Of a DNA stretch of 64,000 bases, positions 1 through 11,384 are shown in pieces. The position numbers were made by a program, and so were the translations under genes. Location of the stretch: contig NZ_CP059139.1 of assembly GCF_014109765.1 (NCBI RefSeq), positions 2,360,001-2,424,000 on the forward strand. The letters run 5' to 3'. Below the pieces are notes generated by a model that did no database searches, had not been told where the DNA came from, and saw nothing but the letters and a program-made list of their open reading frames with translations. How positions within the stretch are numbered: position 1 is the stretch's first letter; each line of letters begins with the position of its first letter. Origin of the DNA: Pseudomonas berkeleyensis (GTDB taxonomy: Bacteria > Pseudomonadota > Gammaproteobacteria > Pseudomonadales > Pseudomonadaceae).

Positions 1-2240
<2,240 letters not shown>

Positions 2241-2379
2241 ATAACACCCAAACAATCTGCCCTCAAAGCAGAGGGTGTCGATGGTGAAGTCGACAGAAAG
2301 CCGAAAGTTTGCAAGAACTACAAATTACGAATCACATACCCAATTCGCTGTAGCGGCTAACCCCGAGACAGCAACAAAT

Positions 2380-2499
2380 TGCTTGACGACCATAGAGCGT
2401 TGGAACCACCTGATCCCATCCCGAACTCAGTAGTGAAACGACGCATCGCCGATGGTAGTGTGGTGCTTCACCATGTGAGAGTAGGTCATCGTCAAGCTC
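2380..2499 (+). rRNA. 5S ribosomal RNA
   Basis: About 140 bp after the 23S gene lies a 120-nt 5S gene. It begins TGCTTGACGACCATAGAGCG and ends GTAGGTCATCGTCAAGCTC. The two ends pair (TGCTTGACGA with TCGTCAAGC) to form helix I. The sequence closely resembles Pseudomonas 5S rRNA. No tRNA is seen between 23S and 5S. Confidence 0.97.
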
Positions 2500-2505
2500 C
2501 TATAC

Positions 2506-2539
2506 GAACGCCCTGATCAGGTAACTGGTCAGGGCGTTC
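2506..2539 (+). terminator. Hairpin after 5S rRNA, first rrn terminator
   Basis: GAACGCCCTGA and TCAGGGCGTTC form an 11-bp perfect stem immediately after the 5S gene. It is followed by a short T-containing stretch (CACTTTTG). Confidence 0.8.
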
Positions 2540-2611
2540 ACTTTTGCGTCAAGAAAACAATGATGTGGCGGTGAGAGTACCGGAATGCCGGCCACCGGAG
2601 CGCCGGCCGGA

Positions 2612-2634
2612 TCATCATCAAGCTCCTATACGAA
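2612..2634 (+). repeat. Duplicated 5S 3'-tail remnant
   Basis: These 23 nt match positions 2486–2508, the last bases of the 5S gene plus its immediate flank, at 22 of 23 positions. They sit directly before the second terminator. This looks like the vestige of a second 5S copy, or of a recombination between rrn operon ends. Confidence 0.75.
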
Positions 2635-2662
2635 ACCCCCGCTTCGAAAGAGGCGGGGGTTT
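2633..2662 (+). terminator. Second rrn intrinsic terminator
   Basis: AAACCCCCGC pairs with GCGGGGGTTT, and the stem extends to a GAAA tetraloop. It is followed by TTCTTCTTT. This is a strong Rho-independent terminator for the rRNA operon. Confidence 0.88.
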
Positions 2663-2692
2663 CTTCTTTGTGGTGCGGAAAATAGCGCTTCG

Positions 2693-2756
2693 CGTAGGGT
2701 GCGCTGAGCGCACCACCAAGGACGCCGAACTACCGGTGCGCATGGCGCACCCTACG
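2693..2756. repeat. REP-like inverted pair (GTAGGGTGCGC type)
   Basis: CGTAGGGTGCGC and its complement GCGCACCCTACG flank about 40 bp, and each arm has its own small GTGCGC/GCGCAC hairpin. Members of the same family occur at 8775, 21239, 37785, 42115 and 56693, always between genes. Confidence 0.8.
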
Positions 2757-2774
2757 GGGATCGTGCAGAAACGA

Positions 2775-2798
2775 AAAGGCCACCGTCAGGTGGCCTTT
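2775..2798 (-). terminator. Terminator of queD
   Basis: AAAGGCCACC and GGTGGCCTTT form a 10-bp stem with a 4-nt loop just beyond the queD stop codon. On the minus strand it ends in a short T-run. Confidence 0.8.
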
Positions 2799-2816
2799 GG
2801 GGCTTATGGGCTGGGG

Positions 2817-3173
2817 TCAGTCGCCGCGGTATTCGCAGCCGCTGGTGCAGGTTTCATGGATGCGCACACGAGACAGTTCAGGTAGCAGCGGTTTGACCTG
2901 CTGCCAGATCCACTTGGCGAGCACTTCGCTGGTGGGGTTTTCCAGGCCGGGGATGTCGTTCAGGTAGTTGTGGTCGAGCTGCTCGTAGATCGGCTTGAAA
3001 ATCGCCTTGATCTCGGAGAAGTCGCGAATCCAGCCGGTATAGGGATCGACTTCACCTTCGATATAAATGGCGACACGGAAGGAGTGGCCATGCAGACGGC
3101 CACACTTGTGGCCTTCCGGTACGTGGGGCAGGCGATGGGCCGCCTCGAAGATGAACTCTTTGAACAATTCCAC
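2817..3173 (-). CDS. queD: 6-carboxy-5,6,7,8-tetrahydropterin synthase QueD
   Basis: This 118-aa protein belongs to the PTPS/QueD family. QueD converts 7,8-dihydroneopterin triphosphate to 6-carboxytetrahydropterin, the second step of preQ0/queuosine biosynthesis in the cytosol. The zinc-ligand histidines are visible at H13, H28 and H30, with catalytic C24 in the CGRLHGH motif and the DHNYLND segment near residue 68. Full length for the bacterial single-domain form. It starts with ATG, and a terminator follows the stop. P. aeruginosa carries a queD homologue in what I believe is the equivalent place. It is transcribed away from the downstream hydrolase gene, apparently as a single gene. Confidence 0.93.
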   Translation of the reverse strand: MELFKEFIFEAAHRLPHVPEGHKCGRLHGHSFRVAIYIEGEVDPYTGWIRDFSEIKAIFKPIYEQLDHNYLNDIPGLENPTSEVLAKWIWQQVKPLLPELSRVRIHETCTSGCEYRGD

Positions 3174-3227
3174 TGAACAGCGCTCGCGTAGTGATTCGGC
3201 CTGAAGGGCGTGAAGCGGCGCAGTTTA

Positions 3228-4064
3228 TCAGGTCTGCTCACTGGCCTGTGCGTTCAGCAGTCGGCGTATCTGTTGCGTCAGATAGCGGTGAAAACCTCGA
3301 TCCTGCCAGTAGGCCATATGGCTCAGCGGAGTATGGCGTTTGTACCAGGGGCCGACCGGCATGGCGCGGTCTTCGTGAACCACTGCTTCATAACCCTTGA
3401 TGGGGCGCAGTGGGTAGCCCAGCGGGTCGGCAGGGGCGTAGAGGTTCAGCCAGCGCGCCTGTTCGCGCACTGGCTCGGTCAGGCAGTGCCCTGGAAAGCG
3501 GATGGGTTGCACCGGGTCGTAGGCAAATGTGAACAAGGGGATATTGCAGCCAAAGGTGACGATGCCCGCGAGCGTTTCCAATGCCAGGAAGGGGTCATGC
3601 GGGCAACTGGGTGTGGCATTGAGCTTCTGTTGATCCCAGGCGAAGTTGGAGAAGATATGGCCACCCAGCGAGTGAGTCAGCACCAGTAGTGGGGTTTGCG
3701 GCCCTACCTGGGCACGCAATGCGGTGAGCCCATTGCGCATGCACTGATGCACTTCCTGATAGGTCGTGTCGTAGGCTTCGCTGACCTTGCGGTAGCCGGC
3801 CGCATCTCCGAGAAACAGCGTGACGATGCGGCGTAGCCATCGCCAGGTAACGGGTTCGTGGGCAAGCTTGGCAAGATAGGCTTCTTCGCGTTTATCCAGC
3901 ACGCTAGCCCAATACAGGCTCTGGAATGCGACCTGCTGCGCGTCCTCGCCGAGCTGCAGGCGCAGGCCCTGAATTAGGCGCTGCGCGAACTGGTGCTGGC
4001 CTTCGTGGTCGCGGCTATCGAGCTGGTTACCAATACCGTGGATGATTGCTACTGCAAGCTTCAT
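3228..4064 (-). CDS. Alpha/beta hydrolase, lipase-like
   Basis: This 278-aa protein opens with a beta strand plus the HGIG oxyanion-type motif (residues 9–12). It carries a THSLGGH nucleophile elbow with Ser132, as in serine lipases and esterases. No signal peptide is evident, so it is probably cytoplasmic. I start at the ATG at 4064 because GGAGGATCG precedes it; an in-frame extension to 4172 has no ribosome site and would run into the patatin gene. It lies 49 bp after the patatin-like gene in the same direction, so the two probably form a lipid-hydrolysis pair. The substrate cannot be read from the sequence. Confidence 0.82.
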   Translation of the reverse strand: MKLAVAIIHGIGNQLDSRDHEGQHQFAQRLIQGLRLQLGEDAQQVAFQSLYWASVLDKREEAYLAKLAHEPVTWRWLRRIVTLFLGDAAGYRKVSEAYDTTYQEVHQCMRNGLTALRAQVGPQTPLLVLTHSLGGHIFSNFAWDQQKLNATPSCPHDPFLALETLAGIVTFGCNIPLFTFAYDPVQPIRFPGHCLTEPVREQARWLNLYAPADPLGYPLRPIKGYEAVVHEDRAMPVGPWYKRHTPLSHMAYWQDRGFHRYLTQQIRRLLNAQASEQT

Positions 4065-4113
4065 CGATCCTCCCTGATCTACGCATATTACTGGGCGATA
4101 CTGGCCGCAATCA

Positions 4114-5193
4114 TCAAAGCGGTTGCAGGCGTTCGGCCAGACGGCCGCTTTCGACCAACTCGAGAAACTCATCGCCTAGCCGAACGCTTTCGGCCATGGC
4201 CTGACGCCAGTAACGCTCGCGTCCTTCGTCATTGCCCAGGTAGCGTTTGAAGTCGGTGCGATCCGGCAGTTTGCCGTGTGGCAGGCGCGCCAGGTAGTCA
4301 CGCGAAGGCGCGAGCAACAGGGCATTCTGCAGGCGTGTGCGGTCACCACGGCGCCAGGGCATGCTCTTGTCGAACCAGCCGGGGATCACGCGATCGGTGA
4401 AGTGCGGATAGAGCACGATGTCCTCACCGTCATAGGGCAGGTCGAGGTGATAGTCGAGCAGGCCGCCATCACGATAAGCGCCAGGCTCCAGGCCGGGAAT
4501 CTCGCGAATTGCCTCCATCACCATGGGAATCGAACCCGAAGCCAGTAGCGCGTGGCGCAGGTTCTCCGTTGTCAGGGCATGAAAGTGCGAGCGAAAGTCA
4601 CTGAGCTGCGCCAGCGGTGGGACTTGCCGGGCATCGTGCAGGATCACTCGGTCGAAGTGGCGTCCCAGGCGTTGTCTGGCCAGCAGGTTATTGCCGATGA
4701 CGGAGGACAGGCCCAGGCTCAGTTTGCCGCGATGATCGTGCTGCAGCAGGCCATGGCTCTTCACCACGACGATATGCAGGCGATAGTGTGGGTTGGTGAT
4801 GATGGCGGCATCCTGATCGGCGAGCAGCTCATTGAGCATCTGCCGGCAACTGCCTGACACATCGGCCATGCTCACGCCTTTGGCGAAACGCTGAGAGGTG
4901 TAGAGCTCGCCAAGCCGACGGATGCCGGCGGCCGGATCTGGCAGGCAGGCACTGGCGAAACGCCAGGAGCCGATGGAGGCGCCGATCAGAGCGCGTTCGC
5001 GTGGGGCGCGCAGTAGCCAGTCGCCGAACAGTGCCAAGTCCAGCCCCTGGATACCAATGCCCTTTGGCCCGCCTGCAGCGCCAGGCAGGATGCCGACATC
5101 CGTAGGGCTCAAACCATTCTGACGAATTCGCGCCAATGCCCGAGGGCCAGCCTTGATGGTCAGGGCAGGGGACTTGATATGGATCGCGCTCAT
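4114..5193 (-). CDS. Patatin-like phospholipase family protein
   Basis: This 359-aa protein has the features of the patatin Ser/Asp dyad: a glycine-rich oxyanion loop (GAAGGPKG, residues 38–45), a nucleophile elbow GASIG with Ser73, and a DGG motif with Asp242. Such enzymes are acyl hydrolases acting on membrane lipids. The ATG at 5193 follows GGAGG by 7–8 nt and is preferred to the TTG one codon upstream. No secretion signal is seen. It diverges from the bqs operon and is followed by the alpha/beta hydrolase gene on the same strand. Confidence 0.85.
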   Translation of the reverse strand: MSAIHIKSPALTIKAGPRALARIRQNGLSPTDVGILPGAAGGPKGIGIQGLDLALFGDWLLRAPRERALIGASIGSWRFASACLPDPAAGIRRLGELYTSQRFAKGVSMADVSGSCRQMLNELLADQDAAIITNPHYRLHIVVVKSHGLLQHDHRGKLSLGLSSVIGNNLLARQRLGRHFDRVILHDARQVPPLAQLSDFRSHFHALTTENLRHALLASGSIPMVMEAIREIPGLEPGAYRDGGLLDYHLDLPYDGEDIVLYPHFTDRVIPGWFDKSMPWRRGDRTRLQNALLLAPSRDYLARLPHGKLPDRTDFKRYLGNDEGRERYWRQAMAESVRLGDEFLELVESGRLAERLQPL

Positions 5194-5278
5194 CAATGCC
5201 TCCGTTATGCAAGCTGGCGATTATAGAGGCGTGGACGAGCAGGCCAAGCAACTTCATGAGGTGAATGATGCGGTCGAA

Positions 5279-5294
5279 TTCAGTTTGGATTAAG
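5279..5294 (+). promoter_or_regulatory. Candidate BqsR box
   Basis: TTCAG-TTTGGA-TTAAG matches the published BqsR tandem repeat TTAAG-N6-TTAAG with one mismatch. It lies 51 bp before the bqsP start. Its position directly upstream of the operon that encodes BqsR supports autoregulation. Confidence 0.75.
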
Positions 5295-5344
5295 TGCCAG
5301 GCCCTAGAGTGACAGGCACGGATTCACTGCTGGAGAAGAAACCC

Positions 5345-5653
5345 ATGAAACGATTGATCAGCCTCGCGACGCTTGCCACCCTCGTCAGTGCCGCTACCAT
5401 TGCCCAGGCGCGTGACCTGGGGCCGGATGAAGCCCTGCGCCTGCGTGATGCTGGAACCATCAAATCCTTCGAGCAGCTCAACGAAGCAGCCCTGGCTCAA
5501 CATCCAGGTGCCCGCATCGAAGAAACCGAGCTCGAAGACGAGTACGGCCGCTACATCTACCAGATCGAGCTGCGTGACGCTCAAGGCGTGCAGTGGGATC
5601 TGGAGCTGGATGCCAGCACCGGTGAAATTCTGAAGAACCACCAGGACGATTGA
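5345..5653 (+). CDS. bqsP: PepSY-domain periplasmic protein BqsP-like
   Basis: This 102-aa protein has an N-terminal signal peptide (cleavage after AQA, about residue 20) and a PepSY-type domain with the typical W-x-L-x-L-D-A-x-T-G-E ending. It is very acidic. The ATG at 5345 is chosen because GGAGAAGA precedes it. It is the first gene of a four-gene operon and overlaps the next gene by 1 nt. By position and domain it corresponds to bqsP of the P. aeruginosa bqs (carSR) operon, where expression responds to Fe(II) and calcium. Its own biochemical role is not established. The gene symbol rests on synteny and family. Confidence 0.8.
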   Translation: MKRLISLATLATLVSAATIAQARDLGPDEALRLRDAGTIKSFEQLNEAALAQHPGARIEETELEDEYGRYIYQIELRDAQGVQWDLELDASTGEILKNHQDD

Positions 5654-5967
5654 TGAACTTGCGTAGTGCCGCTCTGCTGCTGTTGAGCCTGAGTTGCGGT
5701 TTTGCCGCCGCACCGGGCTTTGCCCGTGATCTCGATCAGGATGAGGCGCTGCGCCTGCGGCGCGAGGGTATCATCATGCCCTTCGAGCAACTGATGCAGC
5801 ACGTTGGCAAGGCTTATCCCGGCTCCACCCTGTTGGAAGCCGAGCTGGAGGAAGAGGATGGTGTGCTGGTCTACGAAGTGGAAATCCTGACCACCTCGGG
5901 CGTGGTGCGTGAGCTCGAGCTGGATGCCCGCGACGGCAGGATTCTGAAGGATGAGGAAGACGACTGA
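5653..5967 (+). CDS. bqsQ: PepSY-domain periplasmic protein BqsQ-like
   Basis: This 104-aa protein is a paralogue of its upstream neighbour. It has a signal peptide (about 25 residues) followed by the shared RDLxxDEALRLRxxG start of the mature domain and a PepSY-like tail ending [16 protein letters not shown]. The ATG at 5653 overlaps the previous stop (TGATG), so translation is coupled. Its own stop overlaps the start of the response regulator gene. Acidic patches (EAELEEEDG) could bind cations, but that is inference. It is the tandem partner of the first PepSY protein in the bqs operon. Confidence 0.8.
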   Translation: MNLRSAALLLLSLSCGFAAAPGFARDLDQDEALRLRREGIIMPFEQLMQHVGKAYPGSTLLEAELEEEDGVLVYEVEILTTSGVVRELELDARDGRILKDEEDD

Positions 5968-6635
5968 TGCGCCTGTTGCTGGTGGAAGACCATGTACCCC
6001 TGGCCGACGAGCTGACGGCCAGTCTGAACCGACAGGGTTATGCCGTGGATTGGTTGGCAGATGGTCGGGACGCTGCCTATCAGGGTGCCAGCGAGCCTTA
6101 TGACCTGATCATTCTCGACCTCGGTCTGCCGGGCAAGCCTGGCCTGGAGGTGCTGAAGGAATGGCGCGCCGCTGGCCTGGCTACCCCGGTTCTGGTGCTG
6201 ACCGCGCGCGGCTCCTGGGCCGAACGGATCGAAGGGCTCAAGGCTGGCGCCGATGATTACCTGACCAAACCCTTCCACCCTGAGGAACTGGCGCTGCGCA
6301 TCCAGGCGCTGCTGCGCCGTGCGCATGGCTTGGCCAATCAGCCACAACTGGAGGCTGCTGGCCTGCAACTGGACGAGAGCCGCCAGTGCGTGACATCGGG
6401 TGGCGAAGCCATCGACCTGACTGCCGCCGAGTTTCGTCTGCTGCGTTATTTCATGCTGCACCCGGGGCAGATCCTGTCCAAGAGTCATCTGGCCGACCAT
6501 CTGTATGACGGCGAGACCGAGCGTGACTCCAACGTCATCGAAGTGCATGTCAATCGACTGCGCGGCAAGCTTGGGCGCAACGTGATCGAGACCCGCCGCG
6601 GGCAGGGCTATCGCTTTACCGGAGAGCAGGGTTGA
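5967..6635 (+). CDS. bqsR: OmpR-family response regulator BqsR-like
   Basis: This 222-aa two-domain regulator has a receiver (phosphoacceptor Asp51, with Thr79 and Lys101 conserved) and a C-terminal winged helix with the [10 protein letters not shown] ending of the OmpR/PhoB class. It is translationally coupled to the upstream PepSY gene and to the kinase gene downstream. The operon order PepSY–PepSY–regulator–kinase, and a matching TTAAG-N6-TTAAG-like box upstream of the operon, identify it as BqsR/CarR, which in P. aeruginosa controls responses to ferrous iron and calcium. The assignment is strong for family and good for orthology. Confidence 0.9.
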   Translation: MRLLLVEDHVPLADELTASLNRQGYAVDWLADGRDAAYQGASEPYDLIILDLGLPGKPGLEVLKEWRAAGLATPVLVLTARGSWAERIEGLKAGADDYLTKPFHPEELALRIQALLRRAHGLANQPQLEAAGLQLDESRQCVTSGGEAIDLTAAEFRLLRYFMLHPGQILSKSHLADHLYDGETERDSNVIEVHVNRLRGKLGRNVIETRRGQGYRFTGEQG

Positions 6636-7945
6636 GGTCGATTCAGCGCCGGCTTGGCCTTGGCCTTGCCGGTACGCTGCTGCTGGTGGGGCTGATTCTG
6701 GCGCAAGCCAGTCTGTGGGTCTTTGACCGTGGTCTGCGTACCTATCTGGAAGGAGACCTGCGCGATGAAGCGCAGGGCCTGCTGGCGGCATTGGTGCGTG
6801 GCCCGGCTGGCCTGCAGTTGGACGAGCGACGCCTCGATCCGTCGTTCCAACGGCAATTCTCCGGCCACTATTTTCGTATCGATTTTTCCGACCGCAGTTG
6901 GCGGTCGCGTTCGTTGTGGGATCGTGAATTGCTCAAGCCCGATGGTCTGGGGATGCAAACGGAACTGGGGGATGGCCCGCAGGGGCAGCGCCTGTTGATC
7001 TATCGCGCCGATTACCGTCGCTACGGTGAGAACCTGTCGATCAGCGTGGCGATGGATTACCAGCCAATCCTGCAGAGTTTTCGCCGCATGCAGTGGCTGG
7101 GGCTGGGCTTGGGCGGCGCGGCGCTGCTGTTGATTCTGATCGCGCAGCGCTACACGGTGCGCCGCGCATTACGCCCGCTGGAACAGGTGCGCCAGCAGAT
7201 CGTGCAGCTGCAGCAAGGCTGTCGTACCGATCTAGACGCCGAGGTGCCCGAAGAGCTGGAATCCCTGGTGGCGCAGATCAACCATTTGCTGGCTCACACC
7301 GAGGACACCTTGAAGCGTTCACGGAACGCCCTGGGCAACCTGGGGCATGCGCTGAAGACGCCGCTGGCCGTGTTGATCAGCCTCGCCGGACGCGAAGAGC
7401 TGGCTGCTCACCCGGCCTTGCGCGCCAGCATGCGCGAACAACTGGAGCAGATCGAACAACGCCTCAGTCGCGAACTGGGACGCGCGCGCCTTGCCGGTGA
7501 AGCATTACCCGGCGCGCGTTTTGACTGCGCCCAGGAGTTACCGGGGCTGTTCGCCACCTTGGCGATGATCCACGACCGTGGCCTGAGCCTGGATTGGCAG
7601 GCGCCCGCGGGGTTGGTGTTGCCGCGTGACCGTGAGGATCTGCTGGAGTTGCTCGGCAACCTGTTGGACAACGCCTGCAAATGGGCCGAGCAGAAGGTTC
7701 AGTTGACGGTCGAGGAGAGTGCCGAGGGTTATCGCCTGTCTGTCGATGACGACGGCCCTGGCATCGATGCCGAGCGCCGTGAGGCCGTGCTCGGACGTGG
7801 CACGCGTCTGGACGAGCAGGTGGCAGGACACGGCCTGGGCCTGGGTATCGTGCGCGACATCATCGAGGCCTGGAATGGCCGAATCGAGTTGCAGGACAGC
7901 CCGCTGGGCGGGCTGCGAGTGATGGTGAGTTTGCCGCGGCGCTGA
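6632..7945 (+). CDS. bqsS: Sensor histidine kinase BqsS-like
   Basis: This 437-aa membrane kinase has TM1 at about residues 8–30, a periplasmic domain at 31–155, TM2 at 156–172, then HAMP, a dimerisation helix with phospho-acceptor His239 ([10 protein letters not shown]) and an ATPase domain (N-box N343/N347, DDDGPGID at 372–379, GHGLGLG at 399–405). It starts with TTG overlapping the bqsR stop (TTGA). In P. aeruginosa BqsS an RExxE motif in the periplasmic domain is reported for Fe(II) sensing. I do not find RExxE here; the nearest are DRELLK (97–102) and RDEAQ (44–48), so sensing may differ. Confidence 0.88.
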   Translation: MRSIQRRLGLGLAGTLLLVGLILAQASLWVFDRGLRTYLEGDLRDEAQGLLAALVRGPAGLQLDERRLDPSFQRQFSGHYFRIDFSDRSWRSRSLWDRELLKPDGLGMQTELGDGPQGQRLLIYRADYRRYGENLSISVAMDYQPILQSFRRMQWLGLGLGGAALLLILIAQRYTVRRALRPLEQVRQQIVQLQQGCRTDLDAEVPEELESLVAQINHLLAHTEDTLKRSRNALGNLGHALKTPLAVLISLAGREELAAHPALRASMREQLEQIEQRLSRELGRARLAGEALPGARFDCAQELPGLFATLAMIHDRGLSLDWQAPAGLVLPRDREDLLELLGNLLDNACKWAEQKVQLTVEESAEGYRLSVDDDGPGIDAERREAVLGRGTRLDEQVAGHGLGLGIVRDIIEAWNGRIELQDSPLGGLRVMVSLPRR

Positions 7946-8003
7946 GCCGAGTTCGGGCGCATGGCATCGCGCCGGGCAATCCAGCGCCGGAGGGTTACGC
8001 AGC

Positions 8004-8042
8004 GCACGTCTACGAGGCCGCTAACCCATCCTGTAGACGTGC
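8004..8042. terminator. Hairpin between convergent genes
   Basis: GCACGTCTAC and GTAGACGTGC form a perfect 10-bp stem with a 19-nt loop, halfway between the convergent bqsS and FMN reductase genes. There is no T-run, so it could be a bidirectional Rho-type stop or a REP-like element. Confidence 0.45.
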
Positions 8043-8052
8043 GTGCTATGCC

Positions 8053-8649
8053 TTACATACCGTTGGCGAAGGTCGGGTTTTCGAAACCGATGGCGGCGCG
8101 TACCGGTTTAAGGGCGTGGGCGTAGCGCACCAGTACGTCGAGGGCGTAATCGCTGCGGTCGCGAATGCGCTCGTCGGCTTCGTCTACTGGCTGCGGTACG
8201 TTCAGCACTTTCTCTACCTGGCGCACGATCAGGTGCTCGGGCAGGTAGCACAGGCGGCAGTTCTTGTAGCTGGAGGCGCGAAGTTCGCTGATCGGGTAGG
8301 CGCCGCCGATACCGGAGGACACGCCCACCAACAAGCCCGGCTTGTGTGCCAGTTCGGCCTTGCTGGCGTAGATGAAGAAGTTCTTGATCGCCGGGCAGGC
8401 CATGCCGTTCCACTCCGGCGCGATGATGATCACAGCATCGGCTGCAGCCAACTGCTGGCGGTAGAGCTCCCAGGGGCCGTTGTCTTCGGCTGGCCACAGC
8501 GGCAAGGGCGCCAGGCCGAGATCGATGATGTCGCTGTGATCCTGCGTGGTGTGACCTTGTTCGATCAGGCGCTGGCGAAGAAAGCGCGCGACCTTTCCCG
8601 ATTGACTGTTGTTGCGGCTGGAGCCGGCGACCAAGGCGATGTTGAGCAT
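8053..8649 (-). CDS. NADPH-dependent FMN reductase family protein
   Basis: This 198-aa flavodoxin-like protein has the GSSRxxS phosphate-binding loop (residues 9–15) and the PEWNGMACPAIKNFF segment that contacts FMN. Family members are NAD(P)H:FMN or quinone reductases in the cytosol. The start codon follows GGGGAAG. It stands alone between the bqs operon (convergent) and the chemoreceptor gene (same strand, 147 bp away). Its physiological acceptor cannot be told from sequence. Note that this is not an SsuE partner gene by location, since the sulfonate monooxygenase lies 54 kb away. Confidence 0.87.
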   Translation of the reverse strand: MLNIALVAGSSRNNSQSGKVARFLRQRLIEQGHTTQDHSDIIDLGLAPLPLWPAEDNGPWELYRQQLAAADAVIIIAPEWNGMACPAIKNFFIYASKAELAHKPGLLVGVSSGIGGAYPISELRASSYKNCRLCYLPEHLIVRQVEKVLNVPQPVDEADERIRDRSDYALDVLVRYAHALKPVRAAIGFENPTFANGM

Positions 8650-8774
8650 GCTGCTTCCCCTGAAAAATGAAGGCGCAGGCTAGGCGAACACCTACCTGCG
8701 CGGCAAGGGCGCAGCCGCCATAAAAACAGTTGTTTGGCGTCATGCGCGGAGCTGACTCATCTCGGTGATCCTTC

Positions 8775-8791
8775 GGTGCGCATGGCGCACC
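8775..8791. repeat. Solitary REP-like half element
   Basis: GGTGCGCATGGCGCACC is a single small palindrome of the GTGCGC family, just after the stop codon of the chemoreceptor gene. Confidence 0.5.
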
Positions 8792-8796
8792 TCACC

Positions 8797-10941
8797 TCAC
8801 ACGCGGAACTGATCCATCAGGCTCTGCTGGTGGTTGGCCAGGCGGTTGAGGTTCTGGCTGACCTGTGCGGACTCCTGTGCCTGACTGCTGATGGATTCGG
8901 TAACGTCGCGAATGGCGGCGACGTTGCGGTTGATCTCCTCGGCGACCGAACTCTGCTCCTCGGCGGCGCTGGCGATCTGCAGGTTCATGTCGGTGATGGT
9001 GCTGACCGCCTGGCTGATGCGCTGCAAGGCGGCCACGGCCAGTTGCACCTGCTCGACGCTGCCCTGAGCCTGACGATGGCTGCTGTGCATGGTGCTGACC
9101 ACTTCGCGAGTGCCGCTTTGCAAGCCCTCGATCACCTGGCGGATTTCCTCGACCGAATCCTGGGTGCGTTTGGCCAGGTTGCGCACTTCGTCGGCGACCA
9201 CGGCAAAACCACGGCCCGCTTCACCGGCGCGGGCTGCCTCGATGGCGGCATTGAGTGCCAGCAGGTTGGTCTGCTCGGCGATGGAGCGGATCACTTCGAG
9301 CACCGAGCCGATCTGCTCGCTACTGCTGGCCAGGCCTTCGACCTCCTGCATGGCCACGTTCATTTCGTTGGCCAACAGTTCGATGGTGTTGGTGGTCGTA
9401 TCGATTACCTGCAAGCCTTCACGGCTGGCCTGGTCGGCATTACGCGCCGCTTCGGCAGCCTGTGCGGCGTTGTGTGCGACGTCCTGCGCAGTGGCGCTCA
9501 TTTCCTGGAAGGCGGTGGCGACCTGATCGACTTCGCGGTATTGCTGCTGCATGCCGGCGCTGGTCTGGCTGGCGATGGCGGCGGATTGGTCGGCGGTGCC
9601 ACGGGCGTCGAGCACGCTGTTCTTCACGTCAGCGATGATCGGTTGCAGCTTGTCGAGGAAGCGGTTGAACCAGCCGGCCAGCTCGCCCAGCTCATCCTGC
9701 TTGGCATACTGCAGGCGGCGTGTCAGGTCGCCTTCGCCGCTGGCGATGTCCTTGAGCATGGCGGCCACGCCGAGAATGGGTCGGGTCACGCCGCGTGCGG
9801 TCAGCCACATCAGTACCAAGCCAACGATGACTGCGACCAAGCCCAGCAGTAGGGCGGTGAGGCTGTCGGTGGCGCGGCGTTCATCCAGTTGCACACCGAG
9901 CGCGTTGGCGCGCTCCAGCAGCACTGCTTGAGGTACTTCCAGCAGCACCGTCCAGGGTTTGGCTTCAGGAATGGGCTTGAAGGGGCTGAGCTCGCGCAGC
10001 ATCTCGCCGTGATTGAGTTCCGCGTCGGCGCCACTCTGGATCAGGCCGCGCAATTCGCTGGCATTATCGGGAAAGGCGCGCTCGACCGGCAGGCTGAGCA
10101 GGCTGCCATCGCGGCTATGCCCAGCGAGCAAAGCATTGGGGCTGAAGATGCTGATATGACCCTGGCCGTCGTACAGCTCACGGTTGGCCTCCTGGCTGAT
10201 CTGCTGCAGGCTGGCCAGGCTGATATCCACGCCCATGACGCCGATGATCTTGCCATCGAGTTCCAGAGGAAAGGCGATGCTGGTCATCAGCGTTTTCTGG
10301 CCGCCGACCTCGTCGTAATAAGGCTCCAGCACACAAGGTTGACGGGTTTCACGAGGGCAGGTGTACCAGGCGTTGTAAGCGACGCCATTGTCGCCAGGGG
10401 TGGTATCGCCGAGCAGTTGCTCAGTCATCACTTCGGCCTCCAATTGGCCGACCGTAGGTTGTGCCCAGTACAGCGCAAATCGTCCCGCCTCGTTGCTGCC
10501 CAGCTCCGGTTGTTCGGCGAATAGTTCGTCCTTGCCATCGAGGGCATTGGCTTCGAACACCAGGTACAGGCCGAGCAGGGAGGGGTTGGCCTCCAGGCTG
10601 CTGCGCACCTGACGATTGAGGTCTTCGCGCAGGTCGAAGGCATCGAGAAAGCGCTTTTCCGCCTGCTCGCGCAGAAACAGGATCTGTCGCGAGAACCCCT
10701 TGCCGTACTGATAGGCATCCATGAAGTAGCGCTGGATACGGATCGCCTGCAATTCGCCGCGTGCCTTCAGACGCAGCTTGGCGCTTTCTTCCAGCATGTT
10801 CGAGCTGGCGGCGCGAACCAGGCCGGCGCTGTGGCTGGACTGATACTGCGAGGCACCCACCAGCAGTGTGACGATGGCCAGCAGGCAGAGGCCGGCGAGC
10901 AGGGTGATTTTCAACTGGATCGAAAGGCGGCTGAACAGCAT
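8797..10941 (-). CDS. tlpQ: Methyl-accepting chemotaxis protein, TlpQ-like
   Basis: This 714-aa chemoreceptor has TM1 at about residues 11–31, a large periplasmic dCache-type sensor (about 35–355), TM2 at about 362–384, HAMP, and a cytoplasmic signalling hairpin with the invariant tip ([20 protein letters not shown]) and flanking methylation helices. Length and gene order (next to a transporter and a shorter receptor) match P. aeruginosa TlpQ (PA2654), which detects histamine and polyamines. The ligand assignment therefore rests on synteny, not on checked binding residues. A sigma-28 type promoter precedes it. The start has AAGGAA upstream. Confidence 0.85.
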   Translation of the reverse strand: MLFSRLSIQLKITLLAGLCLLAIVTLLVGASQYQSSHSAGLVRAASSNMLEESAKLRLKARGELQAIRIQRYFMDAYQYGKGFSRQILFLREQAEKRFLDAFDLREDLNRQVRSSLEANPSLLGLYLVFEANALDGKDELFAEQPELGSNEAGRFALYWAQPTVGQLEAEVMTEQLLGDTTPGDNGVAYNAWYTCPRETRQPCVLEPYYDEVGGQKTLMTSIAFPLELDGKIIGVMGVDISLASLQQISQEANRELYDGQGHISIFSPNALLAGHSRDGSLLSLPVERAFPDNASELRGLIQSGADAELNHGEMLRELSPFKPIPEAKPWTVLLEVPQAVLLERANALGVQLDERRATDSLTALLLGLVAVIVGLVLMWLTARGVTRPILGVAAMLKDIASGEGDLTRRLQYAKQDELGELAGWFNRFLDKLQPIIADVKNSVLDARGTADQSAAIASQTSAGMQQQYREVDQVATAFQEMSATAQDVAHNAAQAAEAARNADQASREGLQVIDTTTNTIELLANEMNVAMQEVEGLASSSEQIGSVLEVIRSIAEQTNLLALNAAIEAARAGEAGRGFAVVADEVRNLAKRTQDSVEEIRQVIEGLQSGTREVVSTMHSSHRQAQGSVEQVQLAVAALQRISQAVSTITDMNLQIASAAEEQSSVAEEINRNVAAIRDVTESISSQAQESAQVSQNLNRLANHQQSLMDQFRV

Positions 10942-10974
10942 GGTGCGTTCCTTTCTATGGCGGGCTACAGCGGG

Positions 10975-11001
10975 TTATCGGTTGGCTGACAGCTTTCTTG
11001 A
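10975..11001 (-). promoter_or_regulatory. Sigma-28 (FliA) type promoter for the chemoreceptor
   Basis: On the minus strand TCAAGAAA, an 11-nt spacer and ACCGATAA fit the flagellar consensus TAAAGTTT-N11-GCCGATAA. The -10 matches at 7 of 8 positions and the -35 at 4 of 8. It lies 34 nt upstream of the start codon. Confidence 0.7.
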
Positions 11002-11145
11002 TCAGCGCCTGATGGAGGTCAATATTATGCACGGTTTTGATTGAAATTCTGCACGATTGTGCTTTTGACATCCCAGGCTGCATCCGGCAGAGTACGTGGC
11101 TTTTTGTGGCCGCTACCCCGTAGCCGTAGCGCTCGGGCACTTGTA

Positions 11146-11317
11146 AGAGCGTGTTCAAAGTCTGCTGCGCGTCGGCCATGCAGCGCTGAATCAAGCTGGA
11201 ACGCCAGCCCGGTCAGAATGCTCATTTACAGCTCGTAAACTCGAATGCGAGCCCAGTGCGTTCTTCGCTCGATTTCGCCTTGCCTGGCTCTAGCTCGCGA
11301 GACTTTGAACAGGCTCT
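11146..11317. mobile_element. MITE-like element 1, 172 bp
   Basis: The element has 18-bp terminal inverted repeats (AGAGCGTGTTCAAAGTCT against AGAGCCTGTTCAAAGTCT when inverted, 17 of 18 matching) and no coding capacity. Internally, the inverted core GAGTTTACGAGCTGTAAATG is shared with the element at 37375–37517. It occupies the promoter side of the antiporter-family gene. Together with the sigma-28 promoter at 10975–11001 it fills most of the 443-bp gap between the divergent genes. Confidence 0.65.
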
Positions 11318-11384
11318 AACGGCGCCGCAAACCTCTCCGGTAATTGTTTGCACCGGTTCGATAGCTCTGTAGGTGGAACGCTTT

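Noticed and set aside
8734..9852. Plus-strand ORF of 372 codons opposite the first chemoreceptor
   Set aside because: It is antisense to a clear MCP gene, has repetitive Gly/Leu/Asp composition from complementary GC-rich codons, and shows no domain.
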